Shown one piece after another: positions 16,225-26,665 of a DNA stretch of 64,000 bases. The DNA comes from Streptomyces albus subsp. albus (GTDB lineage: Bacteria > Actinomycetota > Actinomycetes > Streptomycetales > Streptomycetaceae). Below the pieces are notes generated by a model that did not search any database, was not told the DNA's origin, and was given only the letters and a program-made list of their open reading frames with translations. How positions within the stretch are numbered: position 1 is the stretch's first letter; every line of letters begins with the position of its first letter. The stretch lies in contig NZ_JOID01000012.1 of NCBI RefSeq assembly GCF_000719865.1, positions 106,580-170,579 on the forward strand, in the 5' to 3' direction. The translations under genes were made by a program, and so were the position numbers.

Positions 16225-17772
16225 TCAGCGCATGAACTTCTTGAACTCGTCGGGCAGTTCGAAGTCCTGCTGCTCCTGTCCGCCCTGCGGCAGACCCAGC
16301 GGGTTCGCGGCCTGCTGCTCGCGGCGAGCCGCGGCGGCCTCTTCCTCGGCCTTCCGCTTCATCGGGTTGCCGCTGCGGCGCTTGCCCTTGGCCTGCTTCT
16401 GCTGCTTCTTCTTCCGGCCGGGGCCGCCGCCCATGCCCGGCATCCCGGGCATCCCCGGCATGCCGCCGCCCTGGGCCATCCGGGACATCATCTTCCGGGC
16501 TTCGAAGAACCGCTCCACGAGGTTCTTCACGGCGCTGACCTCGACACCGGAGCCCTTGGCGATCCGGGCCCGGCGGGAGCCGTTGATGATGGTCGGGTCC
16601 TGGCGCTCGCCCGGCGTCATCGACTTGATGATCGCGGCGGTGCGGTCGACGTCCCGCTCGTCGAGGTTGTTGATCTGCTCCCGCATCTCCCCCATGCCCG
16701 GCAGCATGCCGAGCAGTTTGGAGATCGAGCCCATCTTCCGGACCTGCTCCATCTGGGCCAGGAAATCGTCGAGGGTGAACTCCTTGGGCCCCTTGGCCAG
16801 CTTCCCGGCCATCTTCTCGGCCTCGGCCTGGCTGAAGGTCTGTTCGGCCTTCTCGATCAGGCTGAGCATGTCGCCCATGCCGAGAATGCGGGACGCCATG
16901 CGGTCCGGGTGGAACGCGTCGAAGTCGTCCAGCTTCTCGCCGTTGGAGGCGAACATGATCTGGCGGCCGGTGACATGGGCGATGGACAGGGCCGCACCGC
17001 CGCGCGCGTCGCCGTCGAGCTTGGAGAGCACCACGCCGTCGAATCCCACGCCGTCGCGGAACGCCTCGGCGGTGTTCACCGCGTCCTGGCCGATCATCGC
17101 GTCGACGACGAAGAGGATCTCGTCCGGGGTGACGGCGTCGCGGATGTCGGCGGCCTGCCGCATCAGTTCCTCGTCGATGCCGAGGCGGCCGGCGGTGTCG
17201 ACGATGACCACGTCGTGCAGCTTGGCCTTGGCGAACTCGATGGAGTCCCGGGCCACCTTCACCGGGTCGCCGACACCGTTGCCCGGCTCCGGCGCGTAGA
17301 CGGCGACCTCCGCGCGCTCGGCCACGACGGAGAGCTGGTTGACGGCGTTCGGGCGCTGGAGGTCACAGGCCACGAGCAGCGGGGTGTGGCCCTGGCCCTT
17401 CAGCCAGCGGCCGAGCTTGCCCGCGAGCGTGGTCTTGCCCGCACCCTGCAGACCGGCCAGCATGATCACGGTGGGCGGGGTCTTGGCGAAGCGCAGCCGG
17501 CGGGTCTCGCCGCCGAGGATGCCGACGAGCTCCTCATTGACGATCTTGATGACCTGCTGGGCGGGGTTGAGGGCCTGCGAGACCTCCGCGCCCAGCGCCC
17601 GCTCCTTGACCTGCTTGATGAAGGCCCGCACCACGGGAAGCGCGACATCCGCCTCCAGCAGCGCGATGCGGATCTCGCGGGCGGTGGCATCGATGTCCGC
17701 CTCGGACAGGCGGCCCTTGCCCCGGAGGTTCTTGAACGTCGCTGCGAGGCGGTCGGAAAGAGTGTCGAACAC
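16225..17772 (-). CDS. ffh: signal recognition particle GTPase Ffh (SRP54)
   Basis: The 515-residue protein binds 4.5S RNA and nascent signal sequences and delivers ribosomes to FtsY at the membrane. The N domain starts VFDTLSDRLAATFKNLRGKG. The G domain has the P loop GLQGAGKTT at 107-115, DTAGRL and LSKLDGDARGG. The M domain includes FLAQMEQVRKMGSISKLLGM and ends in a Met/Gly-rich stretch plus a Lys-rich tail. GTG 17772 gives the conserved start. Its partner ftsY lies at 25.3-26.5 kb. Confidence 0.97.
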   Translation of the reverse strand: MFDTLSDRLAATFKNLRGKGRLSEADIDATAREIRIALLEADVALPVVRAFIKQVKERALGAEVSQALNPAQQVIKIVNEELVGILGGETRRLRFAKTPPTVIMLAGLQGAGKTTLAGKLGRWLKGQGHTPLLVACDLQRPNAVNQLSVVAERAEVAVYAPEPGNGVGDPVKVARDSIEFAKAKLHDVVIVDTAGRLGIDEELMRQAADIRDAVTPDEILFVVDAMIGQDAVNTAEAFRDGVGFDGVVLSKLDGDARGGAALSIAHVTGRQIMFASNGEKLDDFDAFHPDRMASRILGMGDMLSLIEKAEQTFSQAEAEKMAGKLAKGPKEFTLDDFLAQMEQVRKMGSISKLLGMLPGMGEMREQINNLDERDVDRTAAIIKSMTPGERQDPTIINGSRRARIAKGSGVEVSAVKNLVERFFEARKMMSRMAQGGGMPGMPGMPGMGGGPGRKKKQQKQAKGKRRSGNPMKRKAEEEAAAARREQQAANPLGLPQGGQEQQDFELPDEFKKFMR

Positions 17773-17855
17773 GGCGGTCGCGAATCCTCGGATCGGTGGG
17801 GCGGGCAACTGACCCCCAGGGTATCCGCCCGTTCCCGTTGCGGTCTCCCCCGCTT

Positions 17856-20435
17856 TCACCCCAGGGCGTTCTGCACGGCGCGCGCCACCTCCGCCGCCCG
17901 GCTCCCGGGCAACGGGGCGCCGTCGGCGCCGGTGAGGTAGAAGGCGTCGACCGCGTTGGCGCCGAGCGTGCTGATGTGCGCGCTGCGCAGCCGTACCCCC
18001 GCGTCCTCCAGGGCGCGCCCGATACGGTGCAGCAGCCCCGGCGCGTCCTGGGCCCGCACCTCCAGAACGGTCGCGTGCCGGGAGGCCGCCGGGGCCACCG
18101 TGACCCGGGGCGGCGGGGGCCGTACTCCGTGGCGGCGGGGATACGCGGCCTCGCGCTCGGCGAGGCGGGCGGCGATGTCGAGCGATCCGTCCAGAGCCCG
18201 CAGCAGGTCGGCGCGGAGCCGGGCCGCGTCCGGCAGCGAGCCGTACTCGGCGGCGACCCGCCAGCTCAGCAGGAGGGCGGGGCCGTCCGCGCCCTCGACG
18301 GTCCGCTCCGCCGCCGGCTCCAGGAGCCGCAGGTCGGCCGAGCGCACGGCGAGCCGGTGCAGGGCCAGCACGCCCGCGGCCGCGGGCAGCAGACCGGCGC
18401 GCTCCGGGACGGCGATGCGCAGCTCCACGCCGACGGGTCCGGGTGCGTCGCCGGAGGCGGCCGGGGCCTCTTCCGGCGAGCCGGGGCTCAGGGTGAGCAC
18501 CGGACCGCCGGTGCGCAGCGCCTCCGCGGCGAGCCGCCACTGCCCGGCCGTCGTCCCCTCGCGCGAGCCGCCGTCGTCCCGGTGCCGCGGCGGTTCGCCG
18601 GCGAGGACGGCGGTCGCGCGGCGGACGAGGTCGGTGACGAGGGACGCCCGCCAGGCACTCCAGGCGGCGGGGCCGGTGGCGAGGGCGTCCGCCTCGGTGA
18701 GGGCGTGCAGGAGTTCGAGCGTCTCCGCACTGCCGACCGCGTCCGCGACCGCCTGGACGGTGGCGGGGTCGTCCAGGTCGCGACGGGTCGCCGTGTCGAC
18801 GAGCAGCAGGTGGTGGCGGACGAGCACGGCGACGGTCCCGGTGTCCGCCGCGCCGAAGCCGATTCTGGCGGCCACGTCCCGGGCGATGACCTCACCGGTG
18901 ACGGAGTGGTCGCCCGGCCAGCCCTTGCCGATGTCGTGCAGCAGGGCCCCGACCAGCAGCAGGTCGGGGCGGCCGACCCGGCGGCTGAGGGCGCCGGCGC
19001 GCACGGCGGTCTCGACGCAGTGGCGGTCAACGGTCCAGCGGTGCACCGCGTTCCGCTGCGGGCGGCAGCGGACCCGCTCCCAGTCGGGCAGCAACCGGGT
19101 GATCAGGCCCTCGGCCTCCAGGGCCTCCCACACCCCCACGGTGGGCGGGCCGGCACCCAGCAGGGTGACGAACTGCTCACGGGCCTCGGCGGGCCAGGGC
19201 ACGGGCAGCGGGCCGGCCGCGGCGGCCAGGCGCCGTACGGAGTGCGGTGAGAGAGGCAGCCCCGCCTGGGCCGCCGCGGCGGCCGCGCGCAGCGGCAGCA
19301 CCGGGTCCTGCTGGGGACGAGCGGCGCGGGCGAGCACCACCTCGCCGTCCTGTTCGACGACGCCCTCGGCGAGCGGGGTGCGGCCGGCCGTGTCGCCGGA
19401 CGCTCCCGGGGCGCGGCCCCGGCCGGGGCGGCCGCCGGTGAGCAGTCCGCGCAGTCCGCCGCGCGCCGCGCGGGAGCGCAGCACGCGGCCGACCTCCCGC
19501 CAGGTCACGTCGTCGGCGTAGGCCACGGTGCGCGCGGCCTCGTAGAGCCGGCGGAGCAGGGCGTCGGCGTCCGCCAGTCCGAGGTCGGCCGCGACCTGGT
19601 CCTGCTCCTGGAGCGCGAGCCGGTCGGTGGCGCGGCCGGTGGCCAGATGGAGGGTGTCACGGGTGTCGAGGAGCCGGGTCCGGGCCTCGGCCAGTCCCTC
19701 GCGCGGGGCGTCGGCCAGCCAGGAGGCGGCGACGGCGCGCAGCGCGGTCAGGTCACGGAGGCCGCCGTGCGCCTCCTTGAGGTCGGGCTCCAGCAGGAAC
19801 TGGAGTTCGCCGTGACGCCGGGTGCGTTCCTCGCCCAGCTCGCGCAGTTCGGGCAGGCGTTTCGGTGCCTGGTTGCGCCAGTCGGCGAGGACGGCCGTGC
19901 GCAGCGCGGTGGTCAGCGACGGGTCTCCGGCGATGTGCCGCGCGTCCAGGAGGCCGAGCTGCACCTTGAGCTCCTCGCGGGCCGTGGTGCGGGCCTGGGC
20001 GGTCGTGCGCACGGAGTGGTCGAGGGCGAGCCCGAGGTCCCAGACGGGGTACCAGATGCCGTCGGCGAGGGCTGCCACGGCCGCCGGATCGGCCGTCTCG
20101 TCGTGGAGCAGCAGCAGGTCGAGGTCGCTGCGGGGGGAGAGTTCCCCCCGCCCGTAGCCCCCGACGGCCACCAGGGCGGCTCCCCGCCGGGGCGCGGGGC
20201 GCGGTGCCCGGGGCCGGCCGGAGGGCGGGTCCGCCGGCTGTCCGTTCCGGTCGGCGACGCCGGTGGCGCTCGCGGTGAACAGCGCGGCCAGCCAGTCGTC
20301 GGTGAGGCGGGCCAGGGCGGTGCGGCGGCCGGGCCCGGACGGCGTCTCCTGCCGGAGCAGCCGGGTGCGTGCCGCCGCGTAGCCGCCGGGCGGCGGGCCG
20401 GCCGCGTCCGCTGTGATGTCCACGCCGTCCGTCAC
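17856..20435 (-). CDS. glnD: PII nucleotidyltransferase GlnD
   Basis: The 859-residue enzyme has an N-terminal nucleotidyltransferase domain (AVGGYGRGELSPRSDLDLLL with GG and DxD), an HD phosphohydrolase domain (LLVGALLHDIGKGWPGDHS) and two C-terminal ACT domains (from VPERAGLLPAAAGVLALHRL and AQDAPGLLHRIGRALEDAGV). In Streptomyces GlnD adenylylates GlnK at Tyr51 instead of uridylylating it. GTG 20435 follows AAGGGG; GTG 20423 is possible. It is the last gene of amtB-glnK-glnD. Confidence 0.94.
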   Translation of the reverse strand: MTDGVDITADAAGPPPGGYAAARTRLLRQETPSGPGRRTALARLTDDWLAALFTASATGVADRNGQPADPPSGRPRAPRPAPRRGAALVAVGGYGRGELSPRSDLDLLLLHDETADPAAVAALADGIWYPVWDLGLALDHSVRTTAQARTTAREELKVQLGLLDARHIAGDPSLTTALRTAVLADWRNQAPKRLPELRELGEERTRRHGELQFLLEPDLKEAHGGLRDLTALRAVAASWLADAPREGLAEARTRLLDTRDTLHLATGRATDRLALQEQDQVAADLGLADADALLRRLYEAARTVAYADDVTWREVGRVLRSRAARGGLRGLLTGGRPGRGRAPGASGDTAGRTPLAEGVVEQDGEVVLARAARPQQDPVLPLRAAAAAAQAGLPLSPHSVRRLAAAAGPLPVPWPAEAREQFVTLLGAGPPTVGVWEALEAEGLITRLLPDWERVRCRPQRNAVHRWTVDRHCVETAVRAGALSRRVGRPDLLLVGALLHDIGKGWPGDHSVTGEVIARDVAARIGFGAADTGTVAVLVRHHLLLVDTATRRDLDDPATVQAVADAVGSAETLELLHALTEADALATGPAAWSAWRASLVTDLVRRATAVLAGEPPRHRDDGGSREGTTAGQWRLAAEALRTGGPVLTLSPGSPEEAPAASGDAPGPVGVELRIAVPERAGLLPAAAGVLALHRLAVRSADLRLLEPAAERTVEGADGPALLLSWRVAAEYGSLPDAARLRADLLRALDGSLDIAARLAEREAAYPRRHGVRPPPPRVTVAPAASRHATVLEVRAQDAPGLLHRIGRALEDAGVRLRSAHISTLGANAVDAFYLTGADGAPLPGSRAAEVARAVQNALG

Positions 20436-20490
20436 CGGTTCCCCTTGCTGTTCGGGCCCTGTGCGGGCCGGTCGTGCGGTGCCGGGTGCC

Positions 20491-20523
20491 GGGCGGGCCC
20501 GCGTCCGTCTCGCGGACCCGCCC
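20491..20523. terminator. interrupted hairpin between glnK and glnD
   Basis: Arms GTCCG (20503-20507) and CGGAC (20513-20517) around TCTCG are extended by GGGCGGG (20491-20497) facing CCGCCC (20518-20523), with a five-base bulge. In the 98-bp glnK-glnD gap it could act as an attenuator or RNA-stability element that makes glnD expression lower than amtB-glnK. This is an inference from position only. Confidence 0.35.
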
Positions 20524-20533
20524 GGGGCCTGGC

Positions 20534-22155
<1,622 letters not shown>

Positions 22156-22257
22156 TGTCGATCTCCTAGAAGCGACGGCCCGTGCGGGATGGAACTGGGA
22201 TGGGCCGGTTTTCGCCTAGAGATTGACGCAGCGCCGTTTCCACCGATGCCGCACGGT

Positions 22258-22293
22258 GTTTCGGCGCCGTGACGAAGGCCTCGCGCGTGTTAC
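22258..22293 (-). promoter_or_regulatory. tandem GlnR-type binding site upstream of amtB
   Basis: Reading the minus strand from 22293 gives GTAAC, six bases, GAGGC, a 4-base gap, GTCAC, six bases, GAAAC. The second half is a perfect match to the Streptomyces GlnR half-site pattern GTnAC-N6-GAAAC. The first half matches with GAGGC in place of GAAAC. GlnR activates amtB-glnK-glnD under nitrogen limitation in S. coelicolor, and the position 100-140 bp before amtB is appropriate for an activator. The assignment is by motif and context. Confidence 0.75.
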
Positions 22294-22405
22294 GCGCGGA
22301 TGAACCGCGGGACGTCGCCGGGCGGTTCGGGACAGGCTCCGGCGCGGGTCGCGGGGTGGCCGGAACACGGCGGACGGGCACTGCCGGGCGGGCCGGCCCC
22401 GGCGA

Positions 22406-23893
22406 TCAGACGGCCTGCGGGGCCTCGGCGGAATCGGACAGTTCGAGGGCCAGCCGGTCGGTGACGCGGAGGACTTCCGCCACTGAGCCGAATTCACGGA
22501 CGGCATGGTCCACGGTCTTCCGCAGCCTGGTGTTCACGCGTTCCGAACGCACGTGCCGGGCGACTCCGAGCGCCCGTTCGGCGAGCATTGCTGATCGCTC
22601 CGGTTCCTCTTTCAGCAGATGAACGGTGGCCATACCGATCAAATTGAGCGCATAGGAGCGCTGGTGTTCCGTGTCCCGACCGAAAAGCTCCACGGCTCGT
22701 TCCATCAGAGGTTCGGCCAGCGAGGCGTAGGCCGGGCTGCGGCCGGCCGCGTAGGCGAGATCACGGTACGAGTGGGCGTTCTCGCCGTTCAGTTCCGCCT
22801 CGGAGAAGAAACGGATCCAGTCCGGGTCGCCGTCACCCGGAGCCGCCTCGGCGAAGGTCTCCTCGGCCATCCGGACGGCGCGTTTGCACTTGGCGGGCGC
22901 TCCCATGTTGGCGTAGGCACGGGCCTCCATCGCATACAGCATGGCCTGGGTCCGCGGGGTGGAGCAGTCCCGGCTGCCGTACTGCGCGAGATGGACCAGC
23001 TCCAGCGCGTCGTCCGGCCGGCCCAGATGGATCATCTGCCGGCTCATGTTGGAGAGGATGTAGGAACCCAGGGGCTTGTCCCCCGCCTCCTTGGCGGCGT
23101 GCAACGCCAGCACGAAGTACTTCTGCGCGGTGGGCTGGAGACCGATGTCGTAGCTCATCCAGCCCGCCAGTTCGGCGAGTTCGGCCGCGATGCCGAACAG
23201 CCTGCGGGCGACCGGCGCCGGGTGCGGTTCGTGCAGCAGATCGGTGACCTCGTGCAGCTGGCCGACGACCGCCTTGCGGCGCAGGCCGCCGCCGCACTGC
23301 GCGTCCCACTGCCGGAACATCCTGGTCGCCGTCTCCAGCAGGTCCAGCTCAGGCCCGGACAGCCGGGCCGCCGGCCGCCCGGAGCGGTCCCGCGCCGGCA
23401 CCGCCGCTTCCTCCGGCCGGCCGGCCGGGGTGGGCACCAGCCAGCGCTGCAGCGGCTCGACGAGGGAGGGGCCCGCGGCCAGGGTCAGGGAGCTGCCGAG
23501 GAAACCCCGGCGGGCGAGCATGAGGTCGCTGCGGGAGAACTCGCTGATCAGGGCGACCGTGCGAGGTCCGTTCCAGGGAAGGTCCACCACCGAGTCCGAC
23601 GGAGAGGGGTGCGCGGTACGCAGCCCGAGATCCTCGGTCGCGACCACGCAGCCGAAACGTTCGGAGAACAGTTCGGAGAGGATCCGCGGAATGGGTTCCC
23701 GGGGCTGCTCCCCGTCCAGCCAGCGGCGCACCCGGGAGGTGTCGGTGCTGATGTGGTGGGCGCCCAGCTGCCGGGCCCGGCGGTTCACCTGGCGGGCGAG
23801 TTCGCCCTTGGACCAGCCGCTGCGCAGAAACCACGACCCCAGTGGTTCATTGGGGCGCTTGCCGGCCTGCGTGCCGCTGCCACCGGTCTCCAA
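22406..23893 (-). CDS. nsdA: NsdA-like TPR-containing regulatory protein
   Basis: About 495 residues. The N-terminal part has a DNA-binding-like region: GKRPNEPLGSWFLRSGWSKG, ARQVNRRARQLGAHHISTDT and RVRRWLDGEQPREPIPRIL. The rest is helical with TPR-like repeats (for example SYILSNMSRQMIHLGRPDDA). It corresponds by sequence style and by position next to amtB to NsdA, a negative regulator of antibiotic production and sporulation in S. coelicolor. The start is uncertain: TTG 23893 has GGGGG eight bases before it and gives a length near the known ~500 residues. GTG 23965 would add 24 residues of low conservation. Confidence 0.82.
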   Translation of the reverse strand: METGGSGTQAGKRPNEPLGSWFLRSGWSKGELARQVNRRARQLGAHHISTDTSRVRRWLDGEQPREPIPRILSELFSERFGCVVATEDLGLRTAHPSPSDSVVDLPWNGPRTVALISEFSRSDLMLARRGFLGSSLTLAAGPSLVEPLQRWLVPTPAGRPEEAAVPARDRSGRPAARLSGPELDLLETATRMFRQWDAQCGGGLRRKAVVGQLHEVTDLLHEPHPAPVARRLFGIAAELAELAGWMSYDIGLQPTAQKYFVLALHAAKEAGDKPLGSYILSNMSRQMIHLGRPDDALELVHLAQYGSRDCSTPRTQAMLYAMEARAYANMGAPAKCKRAVRMAEETFAEAAPGDGDPDWIRFFSEAELNGENAHSYRDLAYAAGRSPAYASLAEPLMERAVELFGRDTEHQRSYALNLIGMATVHLLKEEPERSAMLAERALGVARHVRSERVNTRLRKTVDHAVREFGSVAEVLRVTDRLALELSDSAEAPQAV

Positions 23894-24488
23894 CTGGAAT
23901 GCCCCCGTTCTGCCGCTGCTGTGCGCGCGCCGATCCCGGGAAGCCGCCCCCTTCCGCCCCTGCACCGGGACGTACCGTCGGCGGACCCGGCGTGCCGGAC
24001 GGCCGGCCCGGCGGCTGACCTGTCACCGGCATACCCCGGCGCCGGCGGATTCAGACGGCGACGGACACCTGGGGACGGCTCCCGGTCCTCCCCGCACCGG
24101 CGGGCGGACAGATGACCGCCCGAACCGGAGAAAACCGATAGAAGTCGAAAGAAACCGTCCATAGCGGCAACCCGCGCCCCACCGGCCCGGCACCGCCCCC
24201 ACAGGACCGTGCGCACCGAGAGTAATCCTACGATCACCTGTGTGACGAGCTGACACCGGGAAACGCCACCATTCGCCACCCCTTCGGATGAACATTTGCC
24301 ACCCCCTTCGCGATTCACTTGACACTGGCAATCCGACTGGGAGGGCGGTTGCCGACGGGGGCGCGCACCGGACTGGTCACCACCCGCCGCACACCACCGA
24401 GCCGTATACAGCGCCGACCGTCGCGACAGACGGTCATAGGGCACATCCTCTGCGTAACCACTGCTTCGAGCGACCCGTTGGAGAGGGC
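23894..24488. other. divergent non-coding region nsdA / prim-pol gene with GCCACC direct repeats
   Basis: This gap of about 595 bp contains the putative divergent promoters of nsdA and the prim-pol-like gene. Between 24261 and 24310 the element GCCACC occurs three times. Two copies extend to a 16-17-base direct repeat, ATTCGCCACCCCTTCG (24271-24286) and ATTTGCCACCCCCTTCG (24294-24310), spaced 23 bp apart, or about two helical turns. No coding sequence is supported. If nsdA starts at GTG 23965, the first 72 bp are coding. Confidence 0.5.
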
Positions 24489-25163
24489 ATGGGCTTCACG
24501 ATCGGCGGCATCCGGGACCTGCGTCCGGGCACGCGGCGCCGCGGCCGCGCGTCGGAGTGCACGGTGGTGGCGGAGTACACCGGCCTCCACGGATGGGATG
24601 TGACCCCCGGGGCTCGGGCCAAGGCCGCCTCCGGAGACACCGCCGGCCGCTGCTCCTGCGGCGCACCGCGCTGCCCGGCCCCGGGGGCCCATCCGCTGCG
24701 CCATGCCCGGGCGGTACCGGCCGGCTCGACACTCCGCGAGGTGGCCACCGCGTGGGACGAGGTGCCCGGTGCCGCCGTACTGCTGCCGGTGGGCCGCTCG
24801 TTCGACGTCATCGAGGTCGCCGAGCCGGCCGGCCGGCACGCGCTGGTCCGGATGGAGCGGATGGGGCTGCCGCTCGGCCCCGTGGCCGTCACCCCGCACG
24901 GCCGCGCCCAGTTCTTCGTGGCGCCCGGCGCCTTCGCCGAACTTCCCGGCCTCCTCTACCGCATGGGCTGGGACGGCGCCCGGCTGGACCTGCGCTGCCT
25001 GGCGCCGGGGAGCCACATCACCGCGCCGCCCTCCGATCTCGCGGGGCTCGGTCCCGTCCGCTGGCTGCGGCCGCCGGAGCTCGACACGGCCGCCCATCCG
25101 CCGCACGCCCGGCTGCTGCTGGGCACCCTCGCCTACTTCTGTCACCGCTCCGCCGCTCACTGA
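24489..25163 (+). CDS. primase/polymerase (prim-pol) domain protein, probably inactive
   Basis: The 224-residue protein resembles the bifunctional DNA primase/polymerase N-terminal domain: AEYTGLHGWDVTPGARAKAA with the early GW-V-P pattern, a Cys pair region CSCGAPRCPAPGAHPL (a zinc-knuckle feature of the family), and AVLLPVGRSFDVIEVAEPAG. In active members the last segment carries an acidic DxD dyad, but here it reads EVA, so polymerase activity is doubtful. No helicase domain follows. GAGAGGG lies just before ATG 24489. Similar short prim-pol genes occur beside nsdA in other streptomycetes, and a regulatory or DNA-binding role is possible. Confidence 0.7.
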   Translation: MGFTIGGIRDLRPGTRRRGRASECTVVAEYTGLHGWDVTPGARAKAASGDTAGRCSCGAPRCPAPGAHPLRHARAVPAGSTLREVATAWDEVPGAAVLLPVGRSFDVIEVAEPAGRHALVRMERMGLPLGPVAVTPHGRAQFFVAPGAFAELPGLLYRMGWDGARLDLRCLAPGSHITAPPSDLAGLGPVRWLRPPELDTAAHPPHARLLLGTLAYFCHRSAAH

Positions 25164-25193
25164 GCCCTTCCGGGTACGCCCTTCGCGAAGCGG

Positions 25194-25260
25194 GAACGGG
25201 CCGCCCTCCGGCCCGGGAAACGGCGCATTCGCCGTACCCGGGCCGGAGGACGGCCCGTTC
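25194..25260. terminator. long bidirectional hairpin between prim-pol gene and ftsY
   Basis: Arms at 25194-25217 and 25237-25260 pair over 23 of 24 positions (one C/A mismatch). The 19-base loop contains its own small hairpin ACGGCG-CATT-CGCCGT. It sits between convergent genes, 30 bp after the prim-pol stop and 12 bp after the ftsY stop, so it should terminate transcription from both sides. Confidence 0.88.
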
Positions 25261-25272
25261 CGCCGGTCCGGC

Positions 25273-26481
25273 TCAGTCCCCGATGAGCGCGTCGACGAAG
25301 GCCTCCGGCTCGAAGGGCGCCAGGTCGTCGGCGCCCTCCCCGAGGCCCACCAGCTTCACCGGCACCCCCAGCTCGCGCTGCACGGCGACGACGATGCCGC
25401 CCTTGGCCGTGCCGTCGAGCTTGGTCAGCACGATCCCGGTGATGTCCACGACCTCGGAGAAGACCCGGGCCTGCACCAGACCGTTCTGGCCCGTCGTGGC
25501 ATCGAGGACCAGCAGCACCTCGTCCAGCGGCCCGTGCTTCTCCACGACTCGCTTGACCTTGCCCAGCTCATCCATCAGACCGGCCTTGGTGTGCAGCCGG
25601 CCGGCGGTGTCGATGAGGACCACGTCCGCGCCCTCCGCGATGCCCTCCTTCACCGCGTCGAAGGCGACGGACGCCGGGTCCCCGCTCTCGGGTCCGCGGA
25701 CGGTCCGGGCGCCGACCCGCTCCCCCCAGGTCTGCAGCTGGTCGGCGGCGGCGGCACGGAAGGTGTCGGCCGCGCCGAGCACCACACTGCGCCCGTCCGC
25801 GACCAGGACCCGGGCGAGCTTGCCCGTGGTGGTGGTCTTGCCGGTGCCGTTGACGCCGACGACCATCACGACGGCCGGGGTCTCCAGGCCGCCGTCGGTC
25901 TTCACGGAACGGTCGGCCTCGGTGCCGATCAGGGTGAGCAGTTCCTCGCGCAGCAGGGCGCGCAGCTCCTCCGGGGTACGGGTGCCGAGCACCTTCACCC
26001 GCTCCCGGAGCCGCTCCACGAGCTCCTGGGTGGGGGCGACGCCGACATCGGCGGTGAGCAGGGTGTCCTCGATCTCCTCCCAGGTGTCCTCGTCGAGGTG
26101 CTCCCGGGAGAGCAGCGTGAGCAGGCCCTTGCCCAGGGAGTTCTGCGAACGGGAGAGCCGGGCGCGCAGCCGTACGAGCCGGCCGGCGGTCGGGGCCGGC
26201 ACCTCGACGGGCGGGGCCTCGGGTACGGGAACGGCCACCGGAGCCTCGGCGACGGTGGCACCGGCGCCCGGCAGCCCCACCTCTTCGATGGTCCGGCGCT
26301 CTTCGGCGGTGGGGGGCCCGGCCTCCTCACCGACACGCGGTTCGGCGGGCGGGGCCGTAATGGTCGGCGCGCTCGGCGGCGGGGGAGGCAGCCGCTTCTT
26401 CCGGCGGCTGGTCACCACCAGACCGGTGATCGCGCCGATCGCGACCAGGGCGATGACTACAGCAAGGATGACGAATTCCAT
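25273..26481 (-). CDS. ftsY: signal recognition particle receptor FtsY
   Basis: The 402-residue protein has an N-terminal membrane segment (MEFVILAVVIALVAIGAITG, then LVVTSRRKK), a Pro/Ala/Glu-rich linker to about residue 105, and the NG GTPase domain with VVGVNGTGKTTTTGKLA, DTFRAAAADQLQTW, DTAGRLHTKAGLMDEL and LTKLDGTAKGG. It receives Ffh-ribosome complexes at the translocon. The true N-terminal anchor is typical of actinobacterial FtsY and absent in E. coli. ATG 26481 follows GGGGAAG. Confidence 0.96.
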   Translation of the reverse strand: MEFVILAVVIALVAIGAITGLVVTSRRKKRLPPPPPSAPTITAPPAEPRVGEEAGPPTAEERRTIEEVGLPGAGATVAEAPVAVPVPEAPPVEVPAPTAGRLVRLRARLSRSQNSLGKGLLTLLSREHLDEDTWEEIEDTLLTADVGVAPTQELVERLRERVKVLGTRTPEELRALLREELLTLIGTEADRSVKTDGGLETPAVVMVVGVNGTGKTTTTGKLARVLVADGRSVVLGAADTFRAAAADQLQTWGERVGARTVRGPESGDPASVAFDAVKEGIAEGADVVLIDTAGRLHTKAGLMDELGKVKRVVEKHGPLDEVLLVLDATTGQNGLVQARVFSEVVDITGIVLTKLDGTAKGGIVVAVQRELGVPVKLVGLGEGADDLAPFEPEAFVDALIGD

Positions 26482-26563
26482 AACTTCCCCAGTATCGGCC
26501 ACCGTCCCGCCTCCCGTCCCCGCCGGTCGCCGCGCGTCGGCCGTCACCTCTCCCGGACGTGCC

Positions 26564-26610
26564 GGCGGCCCCCGGCACGGCTCGGAGCGCGAGCCGTGCC
26601 GGGGGCCGCC
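26564..26610. terminator. 20-bp perfect hairpin downstream of glcP
   Basis: Arms 26564-26583 (GGCGGCCCCCGGCACGGCTC) and 26591-26610 are perfect complements around the seven-base loop GGAGCGC. It lies 56 bp beyond the glcP stop and upstream of the ftsY start, both on the minus strand, so it should insulate ftsY from glcP transcription. No U tract is present. Confidence 0.87.
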
Positions 26611-26665
26611 GTGTGCGGAGCGCCGGATGCGGAGGAGGGGAGGAGAGCGCCCGGCGCAGGAACCG

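Noticed and set aside
16420..16480. GMPG repeat in ffh as a mobile or repeat element
   Set aside because: It is the Met/Gly-rich end of the SRP54 M domain, normal for the family.
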